Of a stretch of 64,000 nucleotides of DNA, positions 1-10,603 are shown piece after piece. The stretch is taken from positions 1-64,000 of the forward strand of contig JAPQWV010001383.1 in NCBI GenBank assembly GCA_027422505.1, read 5' to 3'. The stretch's first letter is position 1, and every line of letters starts with the position of its first letter. Position numbers and translations under genes: made by a program. Source of the DNA: Craterostigma plantagineum. Taxonomy: Eukaryota > Streptophyta > Magnoliopsida > Lamiales > Linderniaceae. Under the pieces are notes generated by a model. That model made no database searches. It had not been told where the DNA came from and worked only from the letters and a program-made list of their open reading frames with translations.

Positions 1-282
1 TCGTTTTAGGCTTGGTTTACTATCTTCCATAGTTGTTCTTTTTGTAATCCATTTTTATAGTGGAATTTTGCCATGAGGCTCGCAGCAAGTTAAAGAACTT
101 GCTGCATAAATTTACATCTCATGTGTGTCGTCTTTTACCACTAAGTTTTATTTTTTCCGGTGTGCTAAAACGTTCTGATCCTGAGTGTTGGTCTGTGTGT
201 TGGTTCAACATTTTAGTCAACATCTGCGTGTCTGCTTTTAAACTTAGTTAGATTACATCCATATCGTGTCGGGACTTCTTCA
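1..282 (+). repeat. 3' part of the 5' LTR of the truncated copia element
   Basis: Matches about 2770-3047 (shared blocks include TCGTTTTAGGCTTGGTTTAC and the end GTGTCGGGAC..CTTCA). It ends in CA just before the primer-binding site. Confidence 0.85.
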
Positions 283-285
283 AAG

Positions 286-298
286 TGGTATGAGAGCC
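286..298 (+). other. Primer-binding site (tRNA-iMet type)
   Basis: TGGTATGAGAGCC lies 3 bases after the LTR end. The usual plant copia site is TGGTATCAGAGCC, so one base (C to G) has changed. Confidence 0.8.
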
Positions 299-335
299 TC
301 CGCATGACGTAACTAATCATTTTTTATCCTTTTCG

Positions 336-861
336 ATGGATGCTTCAAGCTCAAATTTTGGGTTATGGTTCTCGAAAGATACTAACACGTATCTTGTAGG
401 ATATGGCGTTGCTGACTGGGCAGGTGATGAAGATGACCGCAAGAGTACACGTTGCAGTTGTTTCTATTTAGGTAATAATCTTGTGTCTTGGTATAGTAAG
501 AAACAAAATTGCGTGTCACTTTCTACGTCTGAGTCTGAATATGTAGCTGCGGGTAGTTGCTGTACTCAGCTTATTTGGTTGAATAGCATGTTTAGTGATT
601 ATGGCCTAGAAAGTGAGTTCGTGCTCATGTATTATGATAATCTAAGTGTCATCAATATTTCTAAGAATCCTATTCAACATTCGCGTACCAAAACATATAG
701 ATATAAGACATCATTTCCTGAGAATATGGTCGAAAAAGAGTTAGTTAGAATAGAGCATATAAGATACTAAGCATCAACTAGCTGACATATTTACGAAAGC
801 AATGGATTTTGAAAGGTTCTCGGACCTGAAAAAGTCCATAGGTCTGCATCAATGTGTCTGA
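336..861 (+). pseudogene. copia RNase H remnant
   Basis: The reading frame from 336 to 770 shows the copia RNase H signature: ADWAGDEDDRKST, then the SLSTSESEYVAAGSCC block. After a frameshift near 763 the standard tail continues in another frame (HQLADIFTKAMD) to a TGA at 859-861. RNase H normally forms the C-terminal 150-200 residues of a polyprotein of 1,300 or more residues, so over 85% of the polyprotein is gone. The ATG at 336 is probably incidental, not a true start. Confidence 0.85.
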
Positions 862-2278
862 ATGTTGGTCCAACATTTGGATCAATGTAGCATATGTCGA
901 ACTTGATGGTTACTGCTTTGATGTTTGATATAATGTTCTCTCTGTTATTCTGTGAAATGATTTGACTCACCTAGACCGTTCCCTGAAATGACCCTATTCC
1001 TTAAAAAAATGCTCGTGATTCTTTTTCAAGATACAGGTTCATGAATAAGTTTCCCTAGGTACACGACACTCACGGTGATGATGTATTCTTTGCGACAAAA
1101 ATCCTAACTTTGAAGATAAGGATCTTATAAGGGTTGTGCATAATACTACAAGTCTATAACTGAGGTGAGTAGGGCATAAAAGTGGAATTGAGTTTAAGGT
1201 GTTGAACAGAAAAGTTTGGAATTTCAGAGTAGAATGTTGAGTCTTATGTTGGAGCAACATATGTGATTGTCAGTTTGATCATGCTACATTCTCTTTTTTG
1301 TTTTCATTTATGTGCTTTAGTTTTAGGATTGCATGTGTCTAGTATTTATATCTCTCAGATTGCATTAGTATCTCTCGAAGAACAGCCTGTTACGCTTGTC
1401 TCATGTGCTCATCAATGTTCTCTCATCGGTCGGTATCGCTCGCTCCTATTATGATTTTTGACTTTGTATGTTTCGTTGAACCATGACTTGCTCCTGATTT
1501 TTTCGTATGCGTGAATCCTCTTGGACTGTTAGAATTTTTTTTGGCTTGGCTCGATATCTCCCACTTTCACAAATCCTATTTCATAATATAGGCATTCTCT
1601 GCAGATTCGAGAAATTTGTTAAGACTTTATAGATTTCAAGATTCATACTGCTTTACTTTGATACTTCTAATCTTGATTTTCTATGACGAACTCACCCAAT
1701 TTCGAGTCTCAGAACGTTGATCCGGTTCTCCACATCTTCCTCAACATCTCAAGTCACCTGGAGAAGTTCTCCGAAGTTTACTTTTTCCAAGAAAGGGGGA
1801 GAAGATGGTGCAAATCAAGATGGTGCAACTTTTGCTGGCGGTACTAAGGGAACTTCAACAGGGGGAGCTGGAACTGAACTGAAACAGAAGCTGAACAGGA
1901 GAATGCGTTTGAACTTCTGATCCTTATTAATTTTTGCATGCATGATAGAGTTTTATGCTTTTGTGCATGCTGATTTGCATCTCTGATATGATTGAGTATT
2001 TAGTTGCCTACCGAATGTTTCGTTTTTGTAGCTTTATTATTGGAACCTTGGACGGTGTTGTAGTAATTTCTAGTACTTTGTTATTTTTACTCTAACCATA
2101 TTTGATTTGTTTTTTGGTTGAGTATATTTTGCCTTCAGGGGGAGTTTTGGCACGCCAAATTAAGGGGGAGTTTCTTCCTTCCCATAAAGGGGGAGATGAT
2201 GCAGAAGAAGAAGACAGAACGAGTGAAGCTGCTGGTGAACTAAGCTAAGTGGATGTGCATGGGTTTTGAGAAGAAAGA
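862..2278 (+). other. Non-coding 3' region of the truncated copia element
   Basis: No retroviral domain is seen. An open stretch from an ATG at 1683 is short and resembles nothing I recognise. The text is rich in GGGGGAG purine tracts (about 1792, 1862, 2140, 2162, 2188), as in the 3' region of some plant copia elements between pol and the LTR. Confidence 0.5.
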
Positions 2279-2293
2279 CAAAAAGGGAGAGAT
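2279..2293 (+). other. Polypurine tract
   Basis: A run of A and G (CAAAAAGGGAGAGAT) directly precedes the TG of the 3' LTR, the position of the plus-strand primer. Confidence 0.75.
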
Positions 2294-3047
2294 TGTTAAT
2301 GTCGAGGATATGGAAAAAGATTTTGTCTTTCTTTCCCAAAATAAGAAATGCAATTACCAACAATATAAGATATGAAGATCACATCCTTTCTACCCAATTA
2401 GAAGATTGTGTATACCATAAATAGAAGATATGAGATCAACCAATAACTTGAGAAGATTCGAACTCAACTATTGCTATATTTGGGGAGATCATTAAGGTGA
2501 TATTTTCGGAGATTCTCGAGAGATCTTTTACCAATTTAAGAGGCAGCCAATGCCTATAAATAAAGGAGATTTTGAGCTGCCACAACAGAGCTTTTACGAA
2601 GCAACTTTTGAGAAGAGCGAACACACGAAATATGCGAGCGAACGAGATCTGAAAAGAACGAGAGAGCGTTCATCTTTTTACTGTTTTATGCCTAGCTTTA
2701 CTCTTTCCATTTTAGTCTAGGACTTGGTATCTAGATCTTGGTTTCTAGGAAGGTTTCGGATCGTTACCATTCGTTTTAGGCTTGGTTTACTATCTTCGAT
2801 AGTTGTTCTTTTTGTAATCCGTTTTTATGGTGGAATTTTGCCCTGAGGCTCGTAGCAAGTTGAAGGACTTGCTGCATAAATTTACATCTCCTGTGTGTCG
2901 TCTTTTACTACTAAGTTATTTTTTCCGCTATGCTAAAACGTTCTGATCCTAAGTATTGGTTTGTGTTAGTTCAACATTTTAGTCAACATCTATGTGTCTG
3001 CTTTTAAACTTAGTTAGTTACATCCATATCGTGTCGGGACCTCTTCA
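2294..3047 (+). repeat. 3' LTR of the truncated copia element (754 bp)
   Basis: Begins TGTTAATGTCGAGG after the purine tract and ends ..CTCTTCA. A TATA-box-like TATAAATAAA at 2555-2564 marks a likely U3 promoter. The LTR ends 96 bp beyond the stop codon of the PADRE gene, which is transcribed towards it. Confidence 0.85.
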
Positions 3048-3143
3048 ATATTCATAGACTCAACCAGGCATTCGATCTATTATATCTATAACGATGATTG
3101 TTCAAATATTTTTCGAGACACATACCATATAACTACGTGCGTA

Positions 3144-3704
3144 TTAAAGCAACCAATAAGAAAGTCGAACTTTTGCCTTGACAGTAGCAACATCTTTCTC
3201 CTCGATCGGATCCAAACTAGGCCTCCACTCTTTGCCCGACATCTGCCTACTAAAAAACTCAGGCCTTCCCTCCATAATATCATCAAAACAATCACATTTC
3301 TTCATCTCTTCCTTCTCCTTTCTCCCTTCAACAATCTCCTTTCCACTACTATTATCACCTCTTCTCAATCCCTCCGCAGCCAAGCCAAGCCTCAACAAGA
3401 AAGGCACAACGCCCGTGTCGTACAAAAGAGCCTTCGATCTCAACAAAGAACCACTTCTCTTCAACATCTTTCGTGCTTCCTCTGAAGATACCAAGGCTGG
3501 CTTTCCTTTTCCTCTTCTTAGGGGAAGCATAACGTACAACTTGTTCGCTTCAAGCTTTGCGTCGGCTGGTAAAGGAATCGGTTTCTTTCCATTAGCAGAA
3601 TATTGTACTACAACCTCTTGTGGATGTTCTAGCATGAGCTCTGCTGCTGTAATGCCCTTATCGTAAGTGAAGATCGATTCTTTAGATAGAATGACTTGTC
3701 CCAT
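3144..3704 (-). CDS. PADRE (DUF4228) domain protein
   Basis: The reading frame gives 186 residues. The N-terminal half fits the plant PADRE/DUF4228 family: a beta-strand start (VILSKESIFTYDKGITAAEL), a leucine/proline helix (MLEHPQEVVV), then the hallmark PLPADAKLEANKLYVMLPL at about residues 43-62. The C-terminal tail ends with the family-like EWRPSLDPIEE. Family members are small stress-responsive proteins, often N-myristoylated through an MGN start; their biochemical role is not known. Here an MGNSTP start exists at 3733, but it is out of frame with the body by one base after a run of five C (3717-3721). Used from 3704 the protein begins MGQ, which still offers a Gly-2. Either the upstream ATG lost a base or the assembly has a homopolymer error. 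It is intronless as seen, and the stop lies 96 bp from a copia LTR. Confidence 0.72.
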   Translation of the reverse strand: MGQVILSKESIFTYDKGITAAELMLEHPQEVVVQYSANGKKPIPLPADAKLEANKLYVMLPLRRGKGKPALVSSEEARKMLKRSGSLLRSKALLYDTGVVPFLLRLGLAAEGLRRGDNSSGKEIVEGRKEKEEMKKCDCFDDIMEGRPEFFSRQMSGKEWRPSLDPIEEKDVATVKAKVRLSYWLL

Positions 3705-3733
3705 CGCGGAGGAGCCGCCAAGGGGGTCGAGTT
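3705..3733 (-). other. Probable original N-terminus of the PADRE gene, out of frame
   Basis: ATGGGAAACTCGACCCCC reads MGNSTP, the usual start of the family, then loses frame with the body in the C run. Confidence 0.5.
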
Positions 3734-4229
3734 TCCCATATGGGCCGGTGAAGGAGTTCTTTGTTTTAATGAACTGAGTTGAGTTGTGTGTACATATAAT
3801 TCATAGAGAGAAGGGATGTGTAACCGCTCCACCTTTGATTATTACCCAATAATAATGGTGGAGTTGAAAGAGCTGATGAGAATGTCTCTAATGTGGTGTC
3901 ATTGTACTTTCGAACCTTTGTTATCAGTTTAATATCACTAAGACATAAAAAGATGAACGAATCAATACGTGGATTGAGACCATTAAAAATCCTTTCCTCT
4001 GCAGCTAAATCACATCATAGGAAATAAATAAGAGATAACTAAGTTTCAGGCCCAATTAACATAGTTTCATTAGGTTTTAGGACCCAATAACGTTTACATA
4101 GAGATGTGGATCTATTTGAAGTTTTATCTTAAAGTTAAGGACTAATTTTGAGCAAAACGACTCATTTGCCCCTTCCAATTGCGGAAATTAAACGTGTTTG
4201 CATCAGCTCTTCCAAACACTCGACGGATA
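3734..4229. other. Upstream flank of the PADRE gene; no gene seen
   Basis: Probably holds the promoter and 5' leader of the minus-strand PADRE gene. I see no open frame, repeat or clear TATA site that I would call. Confidence 0.4.
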
Positions 4230-4888
4230 CTACTTTGTGCATTCTGGATAACACTTGATGAAGTGGTAACACTTCACGAATTATAGGATAGTGTTATCCA
4301 GAAATAAGGAAGTGGTACAAGAAAAGCATGAAACGGTAACACTTCATGAATTACAGGAAAGTGTTATCCACAATTAAGGAAGTGTTATCAGAAAAGCATG
4401 AAGTGGTAACACTTCATGAATTACAGGAAATTGTTATCCAGAAAAAAGGAAGTGTTACCAGAAAAGCGGGAAGTGGTATTGAAAAACCATGAAGTGTACC
4501 GACCAAGCATGTTAATCGCACATGCTTCAAAACTAATTTTATTCTGTTGATACCACTTATTAGGTATAGAGTAACACTTGATGAATTCTGCATAACACTT
4601 CCTGGGTTAACTGCATTTTCTTACAAAAAAAAATGATTACAAGAAAGTGTTAGCCAAAAACAAGGAAGTGTTATCCGGAAAGCATGAACTGTTACACAGT
4701 ATGTTATTCGCGTATGTTAATAGCGGAAACAAGGAAGTCTTACCCGGAAAGCATGAAGCGTTACTCGGAAAGCATGAAGTGTTGCCCAGAAACAAGGAAA
4801 TGTTACGCGAAAGTATGAAGTGTTATCAAACAATCATGTTAATGGCATAGCTTAAAAAACTACATTTTATTGTGTTGATACGACTTAT
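4230..4888. repeat. Degenerate tandem repeat, GAAGTGTTATCC/AGAAA family
   Basis: Short units such as GGAAGTGTTATCCAGAAA and AGCATGAAGTGGTAACACTTCATGAA recur about every 30-40 bases with substitutions. A longer unit (GTTGATACCACTTATTAG.. preceded by ACTAATTTTATTCT) occurs at about 4530 and 4855. The units contain AAGTGTTA/TAACACTT inverted pairs that could form small hairpins. No spacing regularity suggests a CRISPR, and the genome is eukaryotic. Confidence 0.75.
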
Positions 4889-4896
4889 ATGCATAC

Positions 4897-5646
4897 TGAA
4901 GATATAAATGTGCCTAAGAGGGGGGTGAATTAGACTTATAAAAATTTTATGCTTCTTCTTTTCACAAATCCTAAGTGTAGTGACTTCGATATGCCTACTG
5001 ATGCTTATAATGAGTATGTCTGATATATCCTAGTTACGTCGGATGTTTCTCGGGTCTGTTTCGCAGTGATAAGGAAATAACTGAAAAGTAAATGCGAGAT
5101 AGGATTTTTGTAGAGGTTATATCCCCAACTGGGGTTTACTCCTCTCCTTGGGGTTTACTCTCCAAGAGTTTAACCAATCACTATAATGCACCGTAGTTGG
5201 ATACAAAACTGATTGATTAGCCCAATACAAAACCGAAACAAGTCGAACACTAGACACTACTAGGTTACCACACGCCGAGTTTTGTTCCTCAGAATCTCCT
5301 GATCCCGACAGACACAGGTCGCTACTGAAGGGACCTCGGAACTCGTCATTCCCTTCACGTGTCCATAAACGTCAACCTTGCCTCCTTGGTATTGCTCACG
5401 TCCGAAGACAACACGTTCGAAGACATAATATATGGTGGGAGGTAGAAATAACGGGATGAATCACTCGTGCAGTGATGGAGTCGCAAGTTAAAGCTCAATA
5501 TGGCAGAAAGCTATCGCAAATGGAGGCTCGAGGATCTCTCAAAATGTTTATGCTCAAAAATCTCTCGTAGGCGAATGTTCCCAAGTTCTAAGTGCCTCGA
5601 AATTCTGAAGTGTAGCTCATATATAATCCTTTTCAATAGCACTTCA
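4897..5646 (-). repeat. 3' LTR of the small copia element
   Basis: About 750 bp, nearly collinear with 6380-7120. Small indels (for example one near 5091-5130) distinguish the copies. Confidence 0.85.
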
Positions 5647-6320
5647 CATGCTTGTTCAGTGTTGAAGGCAATATTCGGTTGATTTCGGACTGGTGGTTTC
5701 TCTTTGATGGAGATCTGAGTCATCTCGTAGGTGGTCAGAGATCCAATCAGTTCTGAGACGGAAAGTTCGGCCAAGTTCTTCGCTTCGTAGATGGCAGTTA
5801 CTTTGGGATTCCATTCTCTCGGAAGAGATCTCAGTATTTTTTGAACTTTCTCACCGTCCGGTATTTTCTTTCCCAACGAGAACTTTTGATTGATGATGTT
5901 CATGAATCTCGCATACATGTGGCTTATGGTCTCATTGTCCTCCATTTTGAACAGCTCGTATTGGTGAGTTAAGAGGGCTATTCTTTCTTGTACAACTCAA
6001 GTGGTTCCCTCATGTGTAACTTGAAGCATGTTGCACATATCTTTGACAGATTCGCATGAACTCACACGATTGTATTCTTCTCTTGTAAGGAGATTCCTCG
6101 CTTGTCTGTTGCATCGTAGTTAGAACCTTTCTTTGGAGTTCCATCCACATTCTTAGGAGTATAAGGTTCGATCGTGATGATATCCCACAGATCATAGTCA
6201 GTAGCAAGCAGGAATTCCTTCATCCGATTTTTCCATATGGCGTAGCTGGTTCCATCGAAGAGTGGTGGCCTAGAATGAGATTGTCCCTCTGCAAAAAAAA
6301 TCAAAACTCGAAGAAGCCAT
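5647..6320 (-). pseudogene. copia Gag (UBN2-type) remnant
   Basis: Read on the minus strand from an ATG at 6320, the start MASSSFDFF is followed in another frame by AEGQSHSRPPLFDGTSYAIW, the N-terminal Gag motif of plant copia elements. The frame break is a run of eight T (6293-6300 as A on the plus strand). Further on (5945 down to about 5650) comes the UBN2 body: MEDNETISHMYARFMNIINQ, then KILRSLPREWNPKVTAI and LSVSELIGSLTTYEM. No zinc knuckle, protease or polymerase follows; the frame runs straight into the LTR. At least two frameshifts separate the blocks, so no complete Gag is made. Confidence 0.85.
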
Positions 6321-6365
6321 TAGATCTTTAACTCAGGCTTGTTAGGCCCGTCGTTTGAGTAACCC

Positions 6366-6377
6366 GCTCTGATACCA
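6366..6377 (-). other. Primer-binding site (tRNA-iMet)
   Basis: Minus-strand TGGTATCAGAGC, two bases inside the LTR that starts at 6380. Confidence 0.85.
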
Positions 6378-6379
6378 AA

Positions 6380-7120
6380 TGAAGATATAAATGTGCCTAA
6401 GAGGGGGGTGAATTAGGCTCATAAAAATTATATGCTTCTTCTTTTCACAAATCCTAAGTGTAGTGACTTAGATATGCCTACTGATGCTTATAATGAGTAT
6501 GCCAGATATATCCTAGTTACGTCGGATGTGTCTCGGGTTTGTCTCACGGCGATAAGGAAATACTGAAAAGTAAATGCGAGACAGGATTTTTATAGAGGTT
6601 ACCCAACTGGGGTTTACTCCTCTCCTTGGGCTTTGCTCCCCAAGAGTTTAACCAATCACTATAACGCACCTGGATACAAAACTGAGTGATTAGCCCAATA
6701 CACAACCGAAACAAGTCGAACACTAGACACTAGTAGGTTACCACACGCCGAGTTTCGTTCTTCGGAATCTCCTGATCCCGACAGACACAGCTCGCTATCG
6801 AAGGGCCCCCAGAACTCGTCCTTGCATTCACGTGTGTGTAAACATCGACCTTGCCTCATTGGTATTGCTCACGTCCGAAGACAACACGTCCGAACACAGA
6901 ATATATGGTAGGAGGTAGGAATAACGGGATGAATCACTCGTGCAGTGATGGAATCGCATGTTAAAGCTCAGTATGGCAGAAAGCTATCGCAAATGGAGGC
7001 TCAGGGATCTCTCAAAATGTTTTTGTTCAAAAATCTCTCGTAGGCGAATATTCTCAAGTTCTAAGTGCCTCGAAATTCTGAAGTGTAGCTCATATATACT
7101 CCTTTTCAATCAGCACTTCA
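6380..7120 (-). repeat. 5' LTR of the small copia element
   Basis: Direct repeat of 4897-5646; its inner edge abuts the primer-binding site. Confidence 0.85.
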
Positions 7121-8075
7121 CATGGAAAATCATATCATATAATAATCACCAAATCAAACATAGTTTCCATGCAATTTTCGAGTCAATCATACCATATAAA
7201 ATCATGCTCTTAATAAATCATCACAACGGTCATATAGCACATTAAAGCATGATTATATTCCATAAAAACTCAAATTCGTTCTCAAGTCATATTCACTTAT
7301 TTTGAATTATATTTATCATAACAGAACTTTCCATAAGTGATTCTCTGCTATCAGTTTCTAGAACAAGTCAATCCAAATTTACTTTCCAAGTATAATACAC
7401 GAGATAGCAGCATATCAATTCCATATTTAGCAAAGATCAATCATATTTACCATGTTTGGAACATAATATCATATCATATCATATCACAGCTGTCACGAAT
7501 TTTCATATGATGCCACAAGTTTCCATATTTCAGAGATCACATCCATGTTTAGCATATACCATATAATAGCATCTTATCCACAAAGTCGATCAAATTAGTT
7601 CTTTCCTATATAATATTCCACTCAGGATAAGGAAAGATATCAATTCAATATTGCACATTAAATTCAGTGGAAAGGATGCAAAGAATCGTATAAGTGATTT
7701 TCGTCCAGGAATAAACTAGTATCAGCGGATATACACTTTCCATATATAAACAGCATGTTTTCCTTTTATAACTCAGTAGGATATCTCATGCGTTATTTTC
7801 ATATATAGCACAGAACGATATATTCTATCACATGGGTTGTCTATAACATGCGATACCTAGTCTCATCAACTAATCACCAAATCATATGCGAATCAAATAT
7901 TCAACACTTTAATCAACCTTTAGCTCATAATCAATGCATGTGTGAATATTTTCCTATACTTACATTATATTGATCATAAATCGAATTGCTTAATTTATAG
8001 ACCTAACGTCATTATAATTACATTGTTCATCAAAATTCTCTAACACTCATGGACCAAAAAGGTCAACACATACGC
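7121..8075. other. AT-rich unclassified DNA
   Basis: Rich in CATAT/ATATC steps, with a short run of ATCAT repeats at about 7471-7486. No open frame or domain is seen. It lies between the small copia element and the resumed tandem repeat, so it may be a further insertion or part of the interrupted locus. Confidence 0.4.
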
Positions 8076-8115
8076 TTAAAAAACTACATTTTATTGTGTT
8101 GATACCACTTATTGG
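8076..8115. repeat. Resumed unit of the 4230-4888 repeat
   Basis: About 40 bases (GCTTAAAAAACTACATTTTA through GTTGATACCACTTATTGG) match 4850-4888 almost exactly. The tandem-repeat locus was therefore split by the material between. Confidence 0.7.
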
Positions 8116-8826
8116 ATATACAGTAACACATTTGTGCATGGTAATACTGCTTGTTATGCGATATCGATATATTGCAATTTGATAACACAACAATGGCGCT
8201 GGATACCACTTCTAATTACTCTTTTATAAGGATATTTTCGTAAGACAACCTTGATGATGTGGTCAGATAATCTGAGTACACTTGGTCTTACCTACCACTC
8301 AGTACACAATGTCAATGGAGGAGGAACCGTTCAACAGCATTATACATTTTCAATTTTTACCTCAAAGTGTATATGCTTGCAAGCGTGTAATAAAACTTTC
8401 TTGACCATATCAGCACAAGGAAAGAAATCTTAGTACGGATCGTATTACCTTAACTGCCCAGCTATTAGTATTGAAGTGCCCAATATTGCTTTTAATCTGA
8501 AGTAAGTATCAATTGGTTTTAAGCAAAGGCATCATAACCTAACAATGCTTCATCTATTCGATACAAGCAATCATGAATTAAACAAGGCATGGAAGAACAA
8601 CATCAGATTGTGACTGACTAGTTTTGGCAGGGTATGTTACAAAGCAGTAGTAGAATCACACATCAATCACCTTACTTACTGTAAAGCACAAGTTTTGTGG
8701 CCACTAAGAGACTGAAATCAAACCCGAAAACGAATAAATGCTCACTCTCCTTCTTTAAACTTAAGTTTTCTGTGTTTGAGCAAAGAAGGATTATGATCGA
8801 TATTGGTCGTTGCAATGATGAAGCAG
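8116..8826. other. Flank and probable 3' UTR of SAR1
   Basis: No open frame is supported. The part nearest 8826 should be the SAR1 3' UTR, as the stop codon is at 8827-8829 on the minus strand. Confidence 0.45.
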
Positions 8827-10020
8827 CTACTTTATGTATTGAGAGATCCACTTGAAGCCATCGCCATAACCCATTTTGCGCACGATGCTGCACATGAATA
8901 CCTCTATGGGCCTGACATTTGAGTCTGAAAGGTTCACCTTACCTTTGCCCGTGGTTACGCCTGAGAGGCCCAAGTGGTAACGGAGCTCATCTTCTGAAGC
9001 AGCATAAGGTATGTCGATTTTGTTTCCCAAAATGAGGAAAGGGACATCTGCCAAGGCTTCGTCAGAGAGGAGCGAATCTAATTCTCTCTTGGATTCTGCG
9101 AATCGTTCTTTGTCGTATGCATCAATCAGGTATATAACAGCATCCACCTGAAAATCAAATGGTTACTAAAATTTGATGGTCCAATGAAATACCGTGATCT
9201 TCTGTTTCTTCAGATGATTTGAGTATGATTCAGGGATAGAAGTACCGAAGAGCGTTAGCTCTATAGCTCAAAACATAAAAGCAAAAAGTTCTGACGGCCG
9301 GCCAGCCTTGTTCACAAGCAAAACATTGATATATCTGAAGCTTCAAGAAGTAACCTGAGCATTTAGTATGAGGAATGATTCTTCTGCTGACTCATATAAA
9401 CCAGTTATTTAGTTTCCTTTTCAAATTTATCATCAGTATCTGTCAACTAATGTAACCTTAACGAGAGTTGTATGAATGACCGAAGACAGACACTTATCAT
9501 CAACCAAAGAGATGAATTGTTTCGCAACTGATAGAATCCAAACACCTAAAGCTTCAGCCCAGTTCCAAAATGGAAACTATAAGCACATAAACTTCATATA
9601 TCAACAGATGACTAAAGTAAGAACACAAATGGATAAGAATAAAACAATTCACTATATTTAGGACCTTGGCGTAATAATCCTTCCACACTCTGCGTGCGAT
9701 CTGATGTCCTCCCAAATCAAAAGCCTTGAATTTAATTTTGCCAATACTCAGCTCCTCCGAGGTAGGATACTGCGTCGGCTGATGCTGAACTAATCTCTGT
9801 ATCAAACCAAAATTCAAATTAGATCCACCGATCCAAGCACCCATGAAATCTATAAGTAAGCCGACACATAAAAATAAACAAAAAGGTGAACCTCGTCCTT
9901 GAGCATGTGAAGAAGGGTAGTTTTTCCGGCATTATCAAGGCCGAGAAACAAGATTTTAGCCTCTTTCTGCCATAGGCCGAGGGACGCTAGCACCCCGTAA
10001 AACCAGTCCAAGAGAAACAT
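8827..10020 (-). CDS. SAR1: SAR1 small GTPase, complete, three exons
   Basis: Exons at 10020-9892, 9796-9665 and 9147-8827 join in frame (129+132+321 bases) to 193 residues and a stop, exactly the family length; all introns are GT..AG. SAR1 recruits the COPII coat to the ER exit site: GTP loading by SEC12 inserts its N-terminal amphipathic helix into the membrane and Sec23/24 then binds. That helix is visible ([17 protein letters not shown]). The GTPase motifs are intact: GLDNAGKT (27-34), PTSEE in switch I (54-58), DLGGHQ with the catalytic His-74 (70-75), NKID (129-132) and CSI (172-174). I see no lipid-modification site, as expected for SAR1. A second copy begins at 63359. Upstream, the candidate end of a DNA transposon lies only about 75 bases from the ATG. 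Confidence 0.96.
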
Positions 10021-10094
10021 CTTTCTCTATTGTTCCTCGCCGGCGATCGATCCGTTTGTTCTTCCCCCTTTTCCTCCGTCTTCTCTTCGCGAAA
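10021..10094 (-). promoter_or_regulatory. SAR1 5' leader/promoter-proximal segment
   Basis: Pyrimidine/purine-biased DNA between the SAR1 ATG and the candidate transposon end. No TATA box is visible in this short stretch, so any core promoter further out would lie within the transposon. Confidence 0.4.
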
Positions 10095-10141
10095 TTTAAA
10101 AAAAAAGGAACGATTCTATTTGGTTTTAAAAAAAGAGGAAC
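10095..10141 (+). repeat. Candidate terminal inverted repeat (SAR1 side)
   Basis: Read outward on the minus strand it has two GTTCCTCTTTTTTTAAA-type motifs spaced 30 bases apart. The same doubled motif and spacing occurs at the other end (26999-27045). Confidence 0.5.
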
Positions 10142-10603
10142 GGGTTGTCAAATAACAGAAATACCCTTACTAAAAAACTGGTTAAGCAGGTTAATTCGAC
10201 TCATTAAAAGCGAAAAGTTAACCGAGTTTTATTCGAGTGAACAGAAGACTCGATTAAAATACTCGAATAACAGCTTATCAGATTTATTAAAAGAAAAAAC
10301 TATACGACTTTATTCGAGTTAAAAGAGAAACTCGAATAATATTTCGAAGTGATACATTAACTCGAATAACATTCAGAAAATTTAAACCAAAAAAGTAGCC
10401 TTATTCGAGTAACTTACGAGTTAATTTTTCGAGTTACAACTCGAATAATAAACTCGAATACATTACTCGAATAAAACGTATTTCATAAAGCTCGGAAAAT
10501 AAATTAGACACAAATAACTCGAAAACCTAATTCTCTCGCGATAAATCTTCGAACCAAAGCCCTAACTCAAAAAATTCGTACACAAAACCAAGCATAATCA
10601 TCA
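10142..10603. repeat. Subterminal ACTCGAATAA/TTATTCGAGT repeats
   Basis: The motif recurs many times in both orientations between about 10,190 and 10,520, and again at 10,857-10,943 inside the first intron of the Ulp1 gene and at 14,140-14,320. Dense short motifs in both orientations near the ends are typical of transposase-binding subterminal regions. Confidence 0.65.

Larger units (their letters stand above)
1..3047 (+). mobile_element. Internally deleted Ty1/copia retrotransposon, 5' end outside window
   Basis: The end of a 5' LTR (1-282), a tRNA-Met-type primer-binding site, a short coding remnant holding only RNase H, a long non-coding stretch, a purine tract and a complete 3' LTR (2294-3047) follow one another in the order of a copia element. 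Bases 1-282 match the last part of the 3' LTR with scattered substitutions, so the two LTRs have diverged and the insertion is not young. Gag, protease, integrase and most of reverse transcriptase are missing: RNase H begins about 40 bases after the primer site. The element cannot be autonomous. Its upstream TSD lies outside the window. Confidence 0.85.
4897..7120 (-). mobile_element. Small non-autonomous copia element (LTR-gag-LTR)
   Basis: Two direct repeats of about 750 bp (4897-5646 and 6380-7120) begin TGAAGATATAAATGTGCC and end ..AGCACTTCA. They enclose only about 730 bp, which encodes part of a copia Gag on the minus strand. A perfect tRNA-Met primer site sits against the right LTR, confirming minus orientation. 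The flanks CATAC (left) and CATGG (right) match at 3 of 5 bases, so the TSD is degraded or not a TSD. With no protease, polymerase or integrase it fits the TR-GAG type and would need proteins in trans. Confidence 0.85.

Noticed and set aside
3178..3666. Plus-strand 162-residue open frame opposite the PADRE gene
   Set aside because: It is the antisense shadow of a recognisable PADRE domain and has no domain of its own.
4230..4888. Regular short repeats that might suggest a CRISPR-like array
   Set aside because: Units and spacing are irregular, there are no unique spacers, and the DNA is from a plant nucleus.
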